From positions 1 through 6,672 of the forward strand of contig SBFI01000440.1 of assembly GCA_006227875.1 (NCBI GenBank): a stretch of DNA of 6,672 nt. The letters are read 5' to 3'. The position numbers and the translations under genes were made by a program. Shown in pieces: positions 1 to 5,045 of this stretch (its first letter is position 1; every line of letters begins with the position of its first letter). A model generated the notes under the pieces. That model was not told where the DNA came from, ran no database searches, and was given only the letters and a program-made list of their open reading frames with translations. This DNA comes from Acidobacteriota bacterium (lineage in GTDB: Bacteria > Acidobacteriota > Thermoanaerobaculia > Multivoradales > JAHEKO01).

Positions 1-876
1 ACCGGGCTGACGGCCAAGCTCCACAGCAACGAGGCGACGCTGGCCGAGGCCCGCGAAGAGCTCGACGCCCTCGGCCGCAGATTGGCCGAGCGTCACAGCC
101 GCGCCGCCGAAACTGCCGCCACTATCGAAGGAAAGCAGGAGTTTCTCAAGGGGTCTCGGCAGCGGCTGCAGGAGATTGCCGAGCGTGTCGGCGCCGGCCG
201 ACTGGCACTCGAGGAGAGGCAGGAGCGGCTGGCCGAGCTCGGCACCAGCCTCGAGGAGCTCGAGGCCCGGCGGGAAACCCTACAGGCCGAACGCGATCAG
301 GCCGCCAGCCACGTGAGTGAAGATGAGCAGAAGATCTCACAGGTAGAGAGCCTGGTGGCGGAGAGCGAGGATCAATTGGAGTCGCTCCGTGGTCGTCTGC
401 TCTCCTCGATAAACGATCTGAGCAGCTCGCGAAACCTCCTCCACCGCGAACAGGTGGAAAAGGAAAAGGGCGATCTCCGCGCCAGGCACCTTGCCGATGA
501 GCTCGAACAAAAGCAGGAAGGCATCGAGGAAGCAACAGGGTCGCTCAACACCTCCCGGCGCCAGCTCGAGGAGCTGGAGCAGCGGGTCGAAAGCAAGAGA
601 CGGCAGCTGGCGGAGCTCGTTGCGACTCTCGATGCCCATCTGGAGAGCGAGCGACAGCTCGCGGTCAAGAAGACGGAGATCGAGTCGGAACTCGGCAGCC
701 TGCGGCAGAGAAGCGAGCTCTCGGCATCCAGCACCAGGAACGGCGCCAGGCCCTGCGGGAGGCGCTCACACGGGCCGGTCTCGACGAGGCGCAATTCCTC
801 GCCGATCATCTGCGGGTGCCGGAGGGTTGGGCCCCGAGCCTCGATCTCTTTCTCGGTGCATTGGAAGACGCCGTGA
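1..876 (+). CDS. smc: SMC chromosome segregation ATPase, 5' fragment: first coiled-coil arm, partial and frameshifted
   Basis: The frame is open from the first base of the window, so the true start and the N-terminal ATP-binding head (Walker A) lie off the left edge. The visible protein is highly charged, rich in Glu, Arg, Gln, Leu and Ala, and is heptad-like throughout, as expected for the descending coiled-coil arm of SMC, the ATPase of the SMC-ScpAB condensin that organises and segregates the chromosome. The coiled-coil character holds to about base 700-730 (ending near LGSLRQRSEL). The frame then turns into low-quality, Arg/Ser-rich sequence and stops at 874-876. From about 723 the same DNA read in the -1 frame gives LGIQHQERRQALREAL and runs into the SMC hinge. 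Bases after roughly 735 are therefore not genuine coding in this frame. Two explanations are possible: a real frameshift mutation, or a one-base deletion error in the assembly. Confidence 0.85.
   Translation, partial: TGLTAKLHSNEATLAEAREELDALGRRLAERHSRAAETAATIEGKQEFLKGSRQRLQEIAERVGAGRLALEERQERLAELGTSLEELEARRETLQAERDQAASHVSEDEQKISQVESLVAESEDQLESLRGRLLSSINDLSSSRNLLHREQVEKEKGDLRARHLADELEQKQEGIEEATGSLNTSRRQLEELEQRVESKRRQLAELVATLDAHLESERQLAVKKTEIESELGSLRQRSELSASSTRNGARPCGRRSHGPVSTRRNSSPIICGCRRVGPRASISFSVHWKTP
700..735 (+). other. smc: Frame break in smc (-1 / one base missing)
   Basis: Coiled-coil SMC sequence runs in one frame up to about base 715-722 and continues in the -1 frame from about 720-726, for example through the codons GAG CTC then CTC GGC ATC CAG. 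A single missing base in this interval would restore a continuous arm-to-hinge protein. I see no heptameric slippery site of the X XXY YYZ type here, which argues against programmed frameshifting. The exact base cannot be fixed from one sequence. Confidence 0.75.
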
Positions 877-2747
877 TCCTACCCGCCGACGAGGACGCTC
901 TGGGGTTGGCTCGCGCTCTGGCCGGTGGCAAGGGAACCGGCAGCCTCTTGCGCCCGCGGCATCGAGCCCACCCGCAACCTCTCGTCGGCCATCCCGCCGT
1001 CCGCTCGACCCTGGGCGACGCATTGGGCCTGACGCCCGAGGTGGCGGCAGCCCTGCCACCCGCCTATCTGGTCGACTCCCCTGCCGACGCCGAGCGCCTG
1101 GCCCAGGATCACCCGGGTATCGCCTTTATCAGCCGCGAGCGCATCTGGGCGCAGTCGGGGGTGCTACACGTACAGGGTGAGAGCGCGGCCCCCGGTCTGC
1201 TTGCTCGCGAGCAGGAATTGGCAGCCGTCAAAGAGCAGATCCCCCCCAAGGAGGACGAGATCGCCTCGATTCTGGCCGATCTCGGCGCCACCGAGCACGA
1301 GATCACGGTCGGCCGGGGCCGCACGCGCCAGTTCGAGCAGGAGCTCGGCGAGCTCACCCAGGAGCTGGCAGTGGCCAAGGCGCGACACGACGATGTTCAG
1401 ATTCGTCATCGGCGCCTTACCATCGAGCAGCAGACGCTCGAGACCGAGAAGGACGACGTCGAGCGAGAGCTGACACTGGTAGCGGAGCGCATCAGTCGCA
1501 CCACAGAAGAGGTCGGTCGCCATGAACACCGTCATGCCGAGCTGGAGGCCGCCTTCGACCAGGCGCAGACAGATGTCGAGGCCACCCGAAAGGAAAGAGA
1601 GTCGACACGCACCTCGGGTGCCAGCAGAAAGGGACGTCTCGAGCTGCTGCAGGAGCGGCTCGATTCCCACGACCAGGAGGTCGAGCGACTACGGCGGGAG
1701 ATTGAAGAGGGACGTCGCCAGAGCTCTTTGTGGGGAGAAGATGAACACCGCTTCGCCGAGCGACAGGCCGAGATCCGCGCCGCGATGAAGCAGGCCGAGG
1801 AGGCCCTGCAGCAAGCTCTCGAACAGCGGGAGACCTCGCAAGAGGAGGTGATCGCCGAGCAGGAGCGTCTCGACGCCAAGCGGGTCGACATTCTCCAGCT
1901 CGAGGAGCAGGTCGAATTTACACGGGAGAGCCGCGACGGTGTGCGCTCGGAGATCGGCGACCTCCGTGTTACAGAAGCGAGCGAAAAACAGGAAGCCGAG
2001 CACCTGATCGGGTCGTTCCGGGAGGAGTTCGGCGAGCAGCCCCCGACCGAGCCGACCGCTTCGGAAGTCGTGCTGGAGGAGGTCGAAGTCGACCTGGCCC
2101 GTTGCAAGGAGGTCCTGGAACGGCTTGGGCCGGTAAATCTCTTGGCCGCCGCGGAGTGGGATGAACAGCACGAGCGTCACCAGTTCCTGACCGAGCAGCG
2201 CGACGACGTCGCCAACTCGGTCGACCGCCTCAACGAGACCATCCGCGAGATCAATGAGACCTCGACGGAGCGTTTCCTGGCTACCTTCAGCGAGGTCAAC
2301 GCCCACTTTCGCAGGACTTTTGTCGAGCTCTTCCGCGGTGGACAGGCCGAGATGCGGCTGCTCGATGAGACCGATCCTCTCGAAACTGTGGTCGAGATCG
2401 TCGCCCGCCCGCCGGGCAAGCGGCTGCAGAACATCATGCTGATGTCGGGCGGTGAGAAAGCGCTGACCGCGATCGCCCTGCTCTTCGCCCTCTTTCAGAC
2501 CAAGCCATCGCCCTTCTGCATCCTCGACGAAGTGGATGCGCCGCTCGACGACATCAACACCCTGCGCTTTGTCGAGCTGGTCAAGAAGATGTCGATCGAG
2601 ACCCAGTTCGTGCTCATCACCCACAACAAGCTCACCATGGAGGCCGCCTCCAAGCTCTACGGCGTCACCATGCAGGAGCGAGGGGTCTCCAACCTCGTCG
2701 CCGTCGAGCTCGACGAAGTCCAGCCCGAACCCGCCGTCGTTGGATAA
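816..2747 (+). CDS. smc: SMC chromosome segregation ATPase, 3' fragment: hinge, second coiled coil and C-terminal ATPase head
   Basis: This frame continues the broken smc gene; sensible SMC sequence extends upstream of the GTG at 816 to about 723, so 816 is the first usable start of the fragment and not a biological start. Domains in order: the hinge at about 780-1200 (VPEGWAPSLDLFLGALEDA through SGVLHVQGES and LLAREQEL); the returning coiled coil at about 1200-2120; then the C-terminal head. The head carries the ABC signature LMSGGEKAL at 2439-2465, Walker B FCILDE at 2514-2531 followed by the D-loop region VDAPLDD, and the H-loop ITHNK with its histidine at 2622-2624. The block LERLGPVNLLAAAEWDE, just before the head, is typical of bacterial SMC. 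Head and hinge motifs look intact, so the protein would be functional if the frame break is artefactual. About 915 codons are visible, against roughly 1150-1200 for a full SMC. The TAA stop at 2745-2747 falls within a hairpin repeat unit. ScpA and ScpB, the usual partners, are not in the window. Confidence 0.95.
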   Translation: MPEGWAPSLDLFLGALEDAVILPADEDALGLARALAGGKGTGSLLRPRHRAHPQPLVGHPAVRSTLGDALGLTPEVAAALPPAYLVDSPADAERLAQDHPGIAFISRERIWAQSGVLHVQGESAAPGLLAREQELAAVKEQIPPKEDEIASILADLGATEHEITVGRGRTRQFEQELGELTQELAVAKARHDDVQIRHRRLTIEQQTLETEKDDVERELTLVAERISRTTEEVGRHEHRHAELEAAFDQAQTDVEATRKERESTRTSGASRKGRLELLQERLDSHDQEVERLRREIEEGRRQSSLWGEDEHRFAERQAEIRAAMKQAEEALQQALEQRETSQEEVIAEQERLDAKRVDILQLEEQVEFTRESRDGVRSEIGDLRVTEASEKQEAEHLIGSFREEFGEQPPTEPTASEVVLEEVEVDLARCKEVLERLGPVNLLAAAEWDEQHERHQFLTEQRDDVANSVDRLNETIREINETSTERFLATFSEVNAHFRRTFVELFRGGQAEMRLLDETDPLETVVEIVARPPGKRLQNIMLMSGGEKALTAIALLFALFQTKPSPFCILDEVDAPLDDINTLRFVELVKKMSIETQFVLITHNKLTMEAASKLYGVTMQERGVSNLVAVELDEVQPEPAVVG

Positions 2748-2776
2748 CGAAGCGGCCGGCCCCTGTGCCGGACGAT
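2737..2776 (+). repeat. GC-rich hairpin repeat, copy 1 (overlaps the smc stop codon)
   Basis: This copy begins TCGTTGG and contains GCGGCCGGC, a 6-base loop CCCTGT, then GCCGGACG. The stem is CGGCCGGC against GCCGGACG with one mismatch. It aligns over 39-40 bases with copy 2 at 2807-2845, with one single-base indel and a few substitutions. The smc TAA at 2745-2747 lies in the unit's 5' part. It may be a REP-type dispersed palindrome or part of a terminator; there is no T-run. Confidence 0.7.
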
Positions 2777-2806
2777 CGTGACGCGCCGGTTGCCTTCTGT
2801 CCGCGT

Positions 2807-2845
2807 TCGTTGGTGATGAAGCGGCCGGCCTCCGTGCCGGCCGAT
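2807..2845 (+). repeat. GC-rich hairpin repeat, copy 2
   Basis: This is a second copy of the unit at 2737-2776. Here the palindrome is perfect: CGGCCGGC at 2822-2829, a 6-base loop at 2830-2835, and GCCGGCCG at 2836-2843. It lies between the convergent smc and CDF transporter genes, 16 bases from the transporter's stop codon. A stem this stable could stop or stabilise transcripts from both sides, but no T-tract follows on either strand, so it is not a textbook intrinsic terminator. Confidence 0.75.
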
Positions 2846-2861
2846 AGGCTGGTCTCGGCCC

Positions 2862-3779
2862 CTACGATTCCCTGCCCGTAAGCGACTCGGTCTCATGCCC
2901 GACCGGCGGCTCTACATGCACCAGCACATCCTGCAGCCCCAATTCTCGCCGCAGCGCCGCCGCCACCAGGTGACCGATATCATGGGCCTCGTCGAGCCGC
3001 ATGTCCGGGCGCAGCTGTATGTGGAGATCCGCATGCCCTCCCTGTGTTCCCGCCCGCGTGCGGATCTTGTGCACCGATTCGACCCCGGAAACCTCCAATA
3101 CCACTTTCCGCACCTCGGCTGCTGGTAACAGCGCCGTGTCGGCCAGTAGCATGCCGTTCTCCTTTAGGATCTTGAATGCGGCTCGCGCGATGATCAGGGT
3201 AATCGCCAACGCGGCGACGACGTCGAGTTGCGGGTAGCCGTAGTGAGCGGCAATCAGACTCAGAACAACCGCAAGCGACGAATAGAAGTCACTTCGAGTA
3301 TGTGCAGCATCCGCCTTTAGAACCTCGCTCTCGAGCTTTTCCCCTTGTCTACTCTCATAGCTCGACACCGCGAGATTGATGATCATGGTCGCCCCCATGA
3401 CCACGTAGGCCAGGGGCGTCACCTCCGGCGCACCACCGACACGCAGCCGCTCGATACAGCTCTTCAACACCTCCCAGGCGGTCATCGCCAGCAGCCCACC
3501 GATGATCAGCGCCGCCAGCGTCTCGAACTTGCGGTGTCCGTAGGGGTGGTCCTCGTCGGGCGGCTTGGCCGCCGCCGAGATGCCGATCAGACCCACCACA
3601 TTCGAGGCCGAATCGGTCAGCGAGTGAAAACCGTCGGCCACCATGCTGATCGACGCGCTCAGCCAGCCGACCACCAGCTTAGCCAGCGCCACCAACAGGT
3701 TGAGCCCCAGCACCCCGACCAGCGTCCGACGAATCGAGATGTCCCGGGAGCTGCGTTCAAGTTGATCTTGGGCTGCCAT
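2862..3779 (-). CDS. Cation diffusion facilitator (CDF) family metal efflux transporter
   Basis: This is a 305-residue inner-membrane antiporter of the CDF family, which exports divalent metals such as Zn2+, Co2+, Fe2+ or Cd2+ in exchange for protons. The first helices span about residues 18-70. The transport site shows two HxxxD motifs, H52-D56 (HSLTD) and H160-D164 (HTRSD); the HxxxD/HxxxD pair is typical of zinc-type rather than manganese-type members. The family block DEDHPYGHRKFE (75-86) follows the second helix. The cytoplasmic C-terminal domain (about 215-292) has VHKIRTR, GGHADLHIQL, DEAHDIGH and VLVHVEP, with histidines at 249, 266 and 288 where the dimerising metal-sensing domain binds metal. 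Length and motifs are complete. The start ATG at 3777-3779 is preceded, unusually closely, by a GGGGGGAG purine run only one base away. The gene is convergent with smc, and its 5' end faces the divergent tRNA gene. No metal-responsive regulator is visible. Substrate assignment is inference. Confidence 0.93.
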   Translation of the reverse strand: MAAQDQLERSSRDISIRRTLVGVLGLNLLVALAKLVVGWLSASISMVADGFHSLTDSASNVVGLIGISAAAKPPDEDHPYGHRKFETLAALIIGGLLAMTAWEVLKSCIERLRVGGAPEVTPLAYVVMGATMIINLAVSSYESRQGEKLESEVLKADAAHTRSDFYSSLAVVLSLIAAHYGYPQLDVVAALAITLIIARAAFKILKENGMLLADTALLPAAEVRKVVLEVSGVESVHKIRTRAGTQGGHADLHIQLRPDMRLDEAHDIGHLVAAALRRELGLQDVLVHVEPPVGHETESLTGRES

Positions 3780-3855
3780 ACTCCCCCCGTTTGGCGACCA
3801 AGGTTATCGAACTCTCGGGTCTCAGGTGGTGGCCCACCGGCGGCCCCGCGGAGAC

Positions 3856-3884
3856 TTGTTACCCGTGCGCGAATCTCTTAACAT
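3856..3884 (+). promoter_or_regulatory. Probable sigma-70-type promoter of the tRNA-Thr gene
   Basis: The -35 box TTGTTA lies at 3856-3861 and the -10 box TAACAT at 3879-3884, separated by 17 bases, each matching the consensus at four of six positions. Transcription would start near 3891, about 28 bases upstream of the mature tRNA 5' end, giving a short leader for RNase P to remove. Confidence 0.5.
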
Positions 3885-3890
3885 CCACAT

Positions 3891-3908
3891 CTCCGGCATT
3901 CGCCGGAG
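3891..3908 (+). other. Hairpin in the tRNA-Thr leader
   Basis: CTCCGGC and GCCGGAG form a perfect 7-bp stem around the four-base loop ATTC. It ends 10 bases before the mature tRNA and begins about where transcription should start. It could be a 5'-end stabiliser or processing structure in the precursor, or a protein-binding palindrome. No T-run follows, so a terminator role is unlikely. Confidence 0.45.
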
Positions 3909-3918
3909 CCCGCCAGAA

Positions 3919-3994
3919 GCCGACGTAGCTCAGCTGGTAGAGCAGCTGATTCGTAATCAGCAGGTCAGCGGTTCGAGTCCGCTCGTCGGCTCCA
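3919..3994 (+). tRNA. tRNA-Thr, anticodon CGU (reads ACG)
   Basis: This is a complete 76-base cloverleaf. The acceptor GCCGACG (3919-3925) pairs perfectly with CGTCGGC (3984-3990). The D stem is GCTC/GAGC with loop AGCTGGTA. The anticodon stem GCTGA/TCAGC encloses loop TTCGTAA, giving anticodon CGT at 3952-3954. The variable loop AGGTC has five bases. The T stem AGCGG/CCGCT closes the loop TTCGAGT. The discriminator is T and CCA is encoded at 3992-3994. The body closely resembles bacterial tRNA-Thr(CGU) as in E. coli thrW. Its last 21 bases recur exactly at 5015-5035, which marks it as an integration target. An element inserted here would itself have supplied the present 3' end, leaving the tRNA functional. 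Confidence 0.97.
3974..3994 (+). repeat. Left attachment-site copy (tRNA 3' end), 21-bp perfect direct repeat
   Basis: This stretch runs from the T-loop (CGAGTCCG) through the acceptor strand to the encoded CCA (CGGCTCCA). It is identical to 5015-5035. The match stops exactly at the last base of the tRNA: the next bases differ (A versus T), and the preceding ones differ too (T versus G). Confidence 0.9.
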
Positions 3995-4040
3995 AGACCC
4001 TCGGTCGTGAGCCGCCCACCATCCGAAATGCCAGTTGGGC

Positions 4041-4307
4041 TCAAACGACTCCGCGCAACAGGACTGCTCGCTCGGAGTTCCAGATATCCCAGAGGTTTCC
4101 TTCTCGAGCGGTCTCAATCTCTTGAGTAGTGGGATCGACTATGCACCCGACTCCGTCACGATAAGTCCGCTCGACAAGAAGGAGCTTGCGATTCTTTGAC
4201 GTCGCCACAAGCGCGGCGGCCAGCGCCGCATCGCTACGTCGCATCTCGACTTTGAGCCCGAGCAACCCGCTCATGAGCTCAATCAGCGTGTCGGCTGAAT
4301 GACTCAT
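4041..4307 (-). CDS. Small unknown protein, third gene of the higBA operon
   Basis: I do not recognise this 88-residue protein. Its ATG (4305-4307) follows the higA stop codon by only three bases, and a strong GGGAGG Shine-Dalgarno sits inside the higA 3' end, seven bases before the start, so it is almost certainly co-transcribed with higBA. The sequence suggests an N-terminal amphipathic helix (about 5-18), an Ala-rich helix (about 25-37), then strand-like stretches (KLLLVERTY 41-49, GVGCIVD 52-58) and a Trp-containing tail (LWDIW 72-76). There is no signal peptide, membrane helix or obvious metal motif; one cysteine (C55). It is too short and unlike the SecB-type chaperone found in tripartite HigBAC systems. 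It could be an accessory regulator of the toxin-antitoxin pair, or cargo. It ends 46 bases from the tRNA 3' end, convergent with it, with no clear terminator between. Confidence 0.75.
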   Translation of the reverse strand: MSHSADTLIELMSGLLGLKVEMRRSDAALAAALVATSKNRKLLLVERTYRDGVGCIVDPTTQEIETAREGNLWDIWNSERAVLLRGVV

Positions 4308-4310
4308 CGA

Positions 4311-4601
4311 TCAGCCTCCCTTCTCCGCAACTAGGCGTCGCACCTTGCCAACCGGGGTCTTTCGGACTTGCCACAGGTCGTACTGCGACTGAAGGTTGAC
4401 CCAGAATTCCGGGCTCGTATCGAAGCCTTTGGCCAGCCGATAGGCCATGGCAGGACTGACCCCGGCACGCTCGTTCAGTAGGGCCGATAGCGTCTTCCGC
4501 GTAACACCAAGGGCTCTTGCCGCCTCGGTCACGGTCAACTCGAGGGGCTCGAGATAGTCTGCTCGAAGAATCTCGCCTGGATGAGGAGGATCGTGCATCA
4601 T
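4311..4601 (-). CDS. higA: HigA-type antitoxin, XRE-family helix-turn-helix protein
   Basis: This 96-residue HigA-family addiction-module antitoxin binds and neutralises HigB and represses its own operon. The start of the family appears as HPGEILRADYLEPL (7-20). A helix-turn-helix follows: LTVTEAARALGV (22-33) and the recognition helix around TRKTLSALLNERAGVS (34-49). The tail includes AYRLAKGFDTSPEFWVNLQ (53-71) and YDLWQV (74-79), all characteristic of HigA. Two consecutive ATGs (4599-4601 and 4596-4598) are possible starts; a GAGG Shine-Dalgarno at 4610-4613 lies nine bases from the first, which I chose. The gap from the higB stop is 14 bases, in the toxin-first order usual for higBA. Confidence 0.95.
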   Translation of the reverse strand: MMHDPPHPGEILRADYLEPLELTVTEAARALGVTRKTLSALLNERAGVSPAMAYRLAKGFDTSPEFWVNLQSQYDLWQVRKTPVGKVRRLVAEKGG

Positions 4602-4615
4602 CTTTTCATTCCTCG

Positions 4616-4894
4616 TTAGTGGTAGTCCTCGTAGTTAACTTCGTCGCAGTCACGCCCATCGAACGTGAAGGTGATCCGCCAAGTCCGATCGACGTCCAAA
4701 GCCCACTGTCCTTTCCTGCCACCCTTGAGCGGATGGAGCCGAAGCCCGGGTGCATCGAGATCCCGAATGCCGGTTGCGGCGTGGAGCCGAGCGAGAATCC
4801 GCCGGATCTTCGCCACATGGTTTGGATTCAGGCCCCTGGTGTCGCCGGCTTCGAAGAACCTCTTCAAACCGCGGTGTCTGAAGCCGAGGATCAC
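4616..4894 (-). CDS. higB: HigB-type toxin, ribosome-dependent mRNA interferase of the RelE superfamily
   Basis: This 92-residue toxin cleaves mRNA at the ribosomal A site when not held by HigA. It has the family's typical length and layout: N-terminal GFRHRGLKRFFEAGDTRG (4-21), LRLHPLKGGRKGQW (51-64), TWRITFTF (71-78) and C-terminal YEDYH (88-92). The residues known as catalytic in HigB are present at the same numbers as in the Proteus vulgaris protein: H54, R73, D90, Y91 and H92, so the toxin looks active. The start is GTG (4892-4894), chosen because the family begins M-I-x-x-F-R-H; the ATG at 4896-4898 is in another frame. No convincing Shine-Dalgarno precedes it, and the -10 box ends only six bases upstream, suggesting a leaderless message. 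It is the first gene of a three-gene operon. Confidence 0.96.
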   Translation of the reverse strand: MILGFRHRGLKRFFEAGDTRGLNPNHVAKIRRILARLHAATGIRDLDAPGLRLHPLKGGRKGQWALDVDRTWRITFTFDGRDCDEVNYEDYH

Positions 4895-4900
4895 CCATCC

Positions 4901-4929
4901 ACTGTAACCTGTAACGGGTCGCGTGTCAA
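4901..4929 (-). promoter_or_regulatory. Promoter of the higBA operon
   Basis: Read on the minus strand: a perfect -35 TTGACA (4924-4929), a 17-base spacer, and a -10 TACAGT (4901-4906) matching four of six consensus positions. Only six bases separate the -10 from the higB GTG at 4894, so the predicted transcription start coincides with the start codon. This is the strongest promoter match I see in the window. Confidence 0.75.
4902..4915 (-). promoter_or_regulatory. Tandem GTTACAG repeat, candidate HigA operator
   Basis: Two adjacent copies of GTTACAG cover the -10 box and the downstream part of the spacer on the minus strand. A repressor bound here would block RNA polymerase, as expected for the autoregulation known for HigA. 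HigA operators are usually inverted repeats; this is a direct repeat, so the assignment is tentative. Confidence 0.4.
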
Positions 4930-5014
4930 GGCAGGTTCGACATTACGAAGCCAATTGCTAGGCTGCCGATCCCCTCCTCCGGTCGCCGTCCCCGTACCCC
5001 CTCCCACACTGGAG

Positions 5015-5035
5015 CGAGTCCGCTCGTCGGCTCCA
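5015..5035 (+). repeat. Right attachment-site copy, displaced tRNA-Thr 3' end
   Basis: This is an exact 21-base copy of the tRNA-Thr 3' end (3974-3994), from the T-loop to CCA. Upstream of it there is no T-stem 5' half, anticodon arm or D arm, so it is not a second tRNA gene. It lies 10 bases from the eamA stop codon, and is best read as the original 3' end left behind by integration. Confidence 0.88.
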
Positions 5036-5045
5036 TCAAGCCCAA

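Larger units (their letters stand above)
3974..5035. mobile_element. Putative miniature tRNA-Thr-integrated island carrying higBA and one unknown gene
   Basis: The element is bounded by the 21-bp direct repeats at 3974-3994 and 5015-5035, with a repeat-to-repeat period of 1041 bases. Duplication of a tRNA 3' end with the intact tRNA at one edge is the known footprint of tyrosine-recombinase integration at tRNA genes. The interior holds three minus-strand genes (higB, higA and an 88-residue unknown) with their promoter, and no recombinase, excisionase or transposase. It is either a non-autonomous element mobilised in trans or the remnant of a larger island that lost everything but its addiction module. 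G+C appears lower inside: by hand count 29 of 60 at 4561-4620, against 42 of 60 at 1321-1380 in smc. The base-composition contrast is a spot check only. Confidence 0.7.

Noticed and set aside
700..735. Programmed -1 ribosomal frameshift in smc
   Set aside because: No slippery heptamer or obvious downstream stimulator is visible, and SMC is not known to use recoding.
1689..2624. Long minus-strand open frame (311 codons) opposite smc
   Set aside because: It is the antisense shadow of a GC-rich coiled-coil gene; the plus strand carries unambiguous SMC head motifs.
2737..2845. CRISPR-like repeats
   Set aside because: There are only two imperfect palindromic copies, with no regular array.
3995..4040. 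Terminator between the tRNA and the third operon gene
   Set aside because: Only a 4-bp stem (GACC/GGTC at 3996-4006) and a weak 5-bp stem are present, with no T-run on either strand.
3859..4044. Open frame of 61 codons antisense to the tRNA
   Set aside because: ADERTRTADLLITNQLLYQL is the familiar false protein produced by reading a tRNA backwards. The same GADERTR fragment also appears antisense to the second attachment copy, consistent with the repeat.
3826..4125. Open frame of 99 codons on the plus strand across the tRNA
   Set aside because: It is tRNA sequence read as protein (AQLVEQLIRNQQVSGSSPL is a well-known spurious translation of tRNA genes).
4041..4307. SecB-like chaperone of a HigBAC tripartite system
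   Set aside because: At 88 residues it is much shorter than SecB-like chaperones and shares no recognisable SecB sequence.
5015..5035. Possible second tRNA-Thr gene
   Set aside because: Only the last 21 bases of the tRNA are present. No D arm, anticodon arm or 5' acceptor strand lies upstream.
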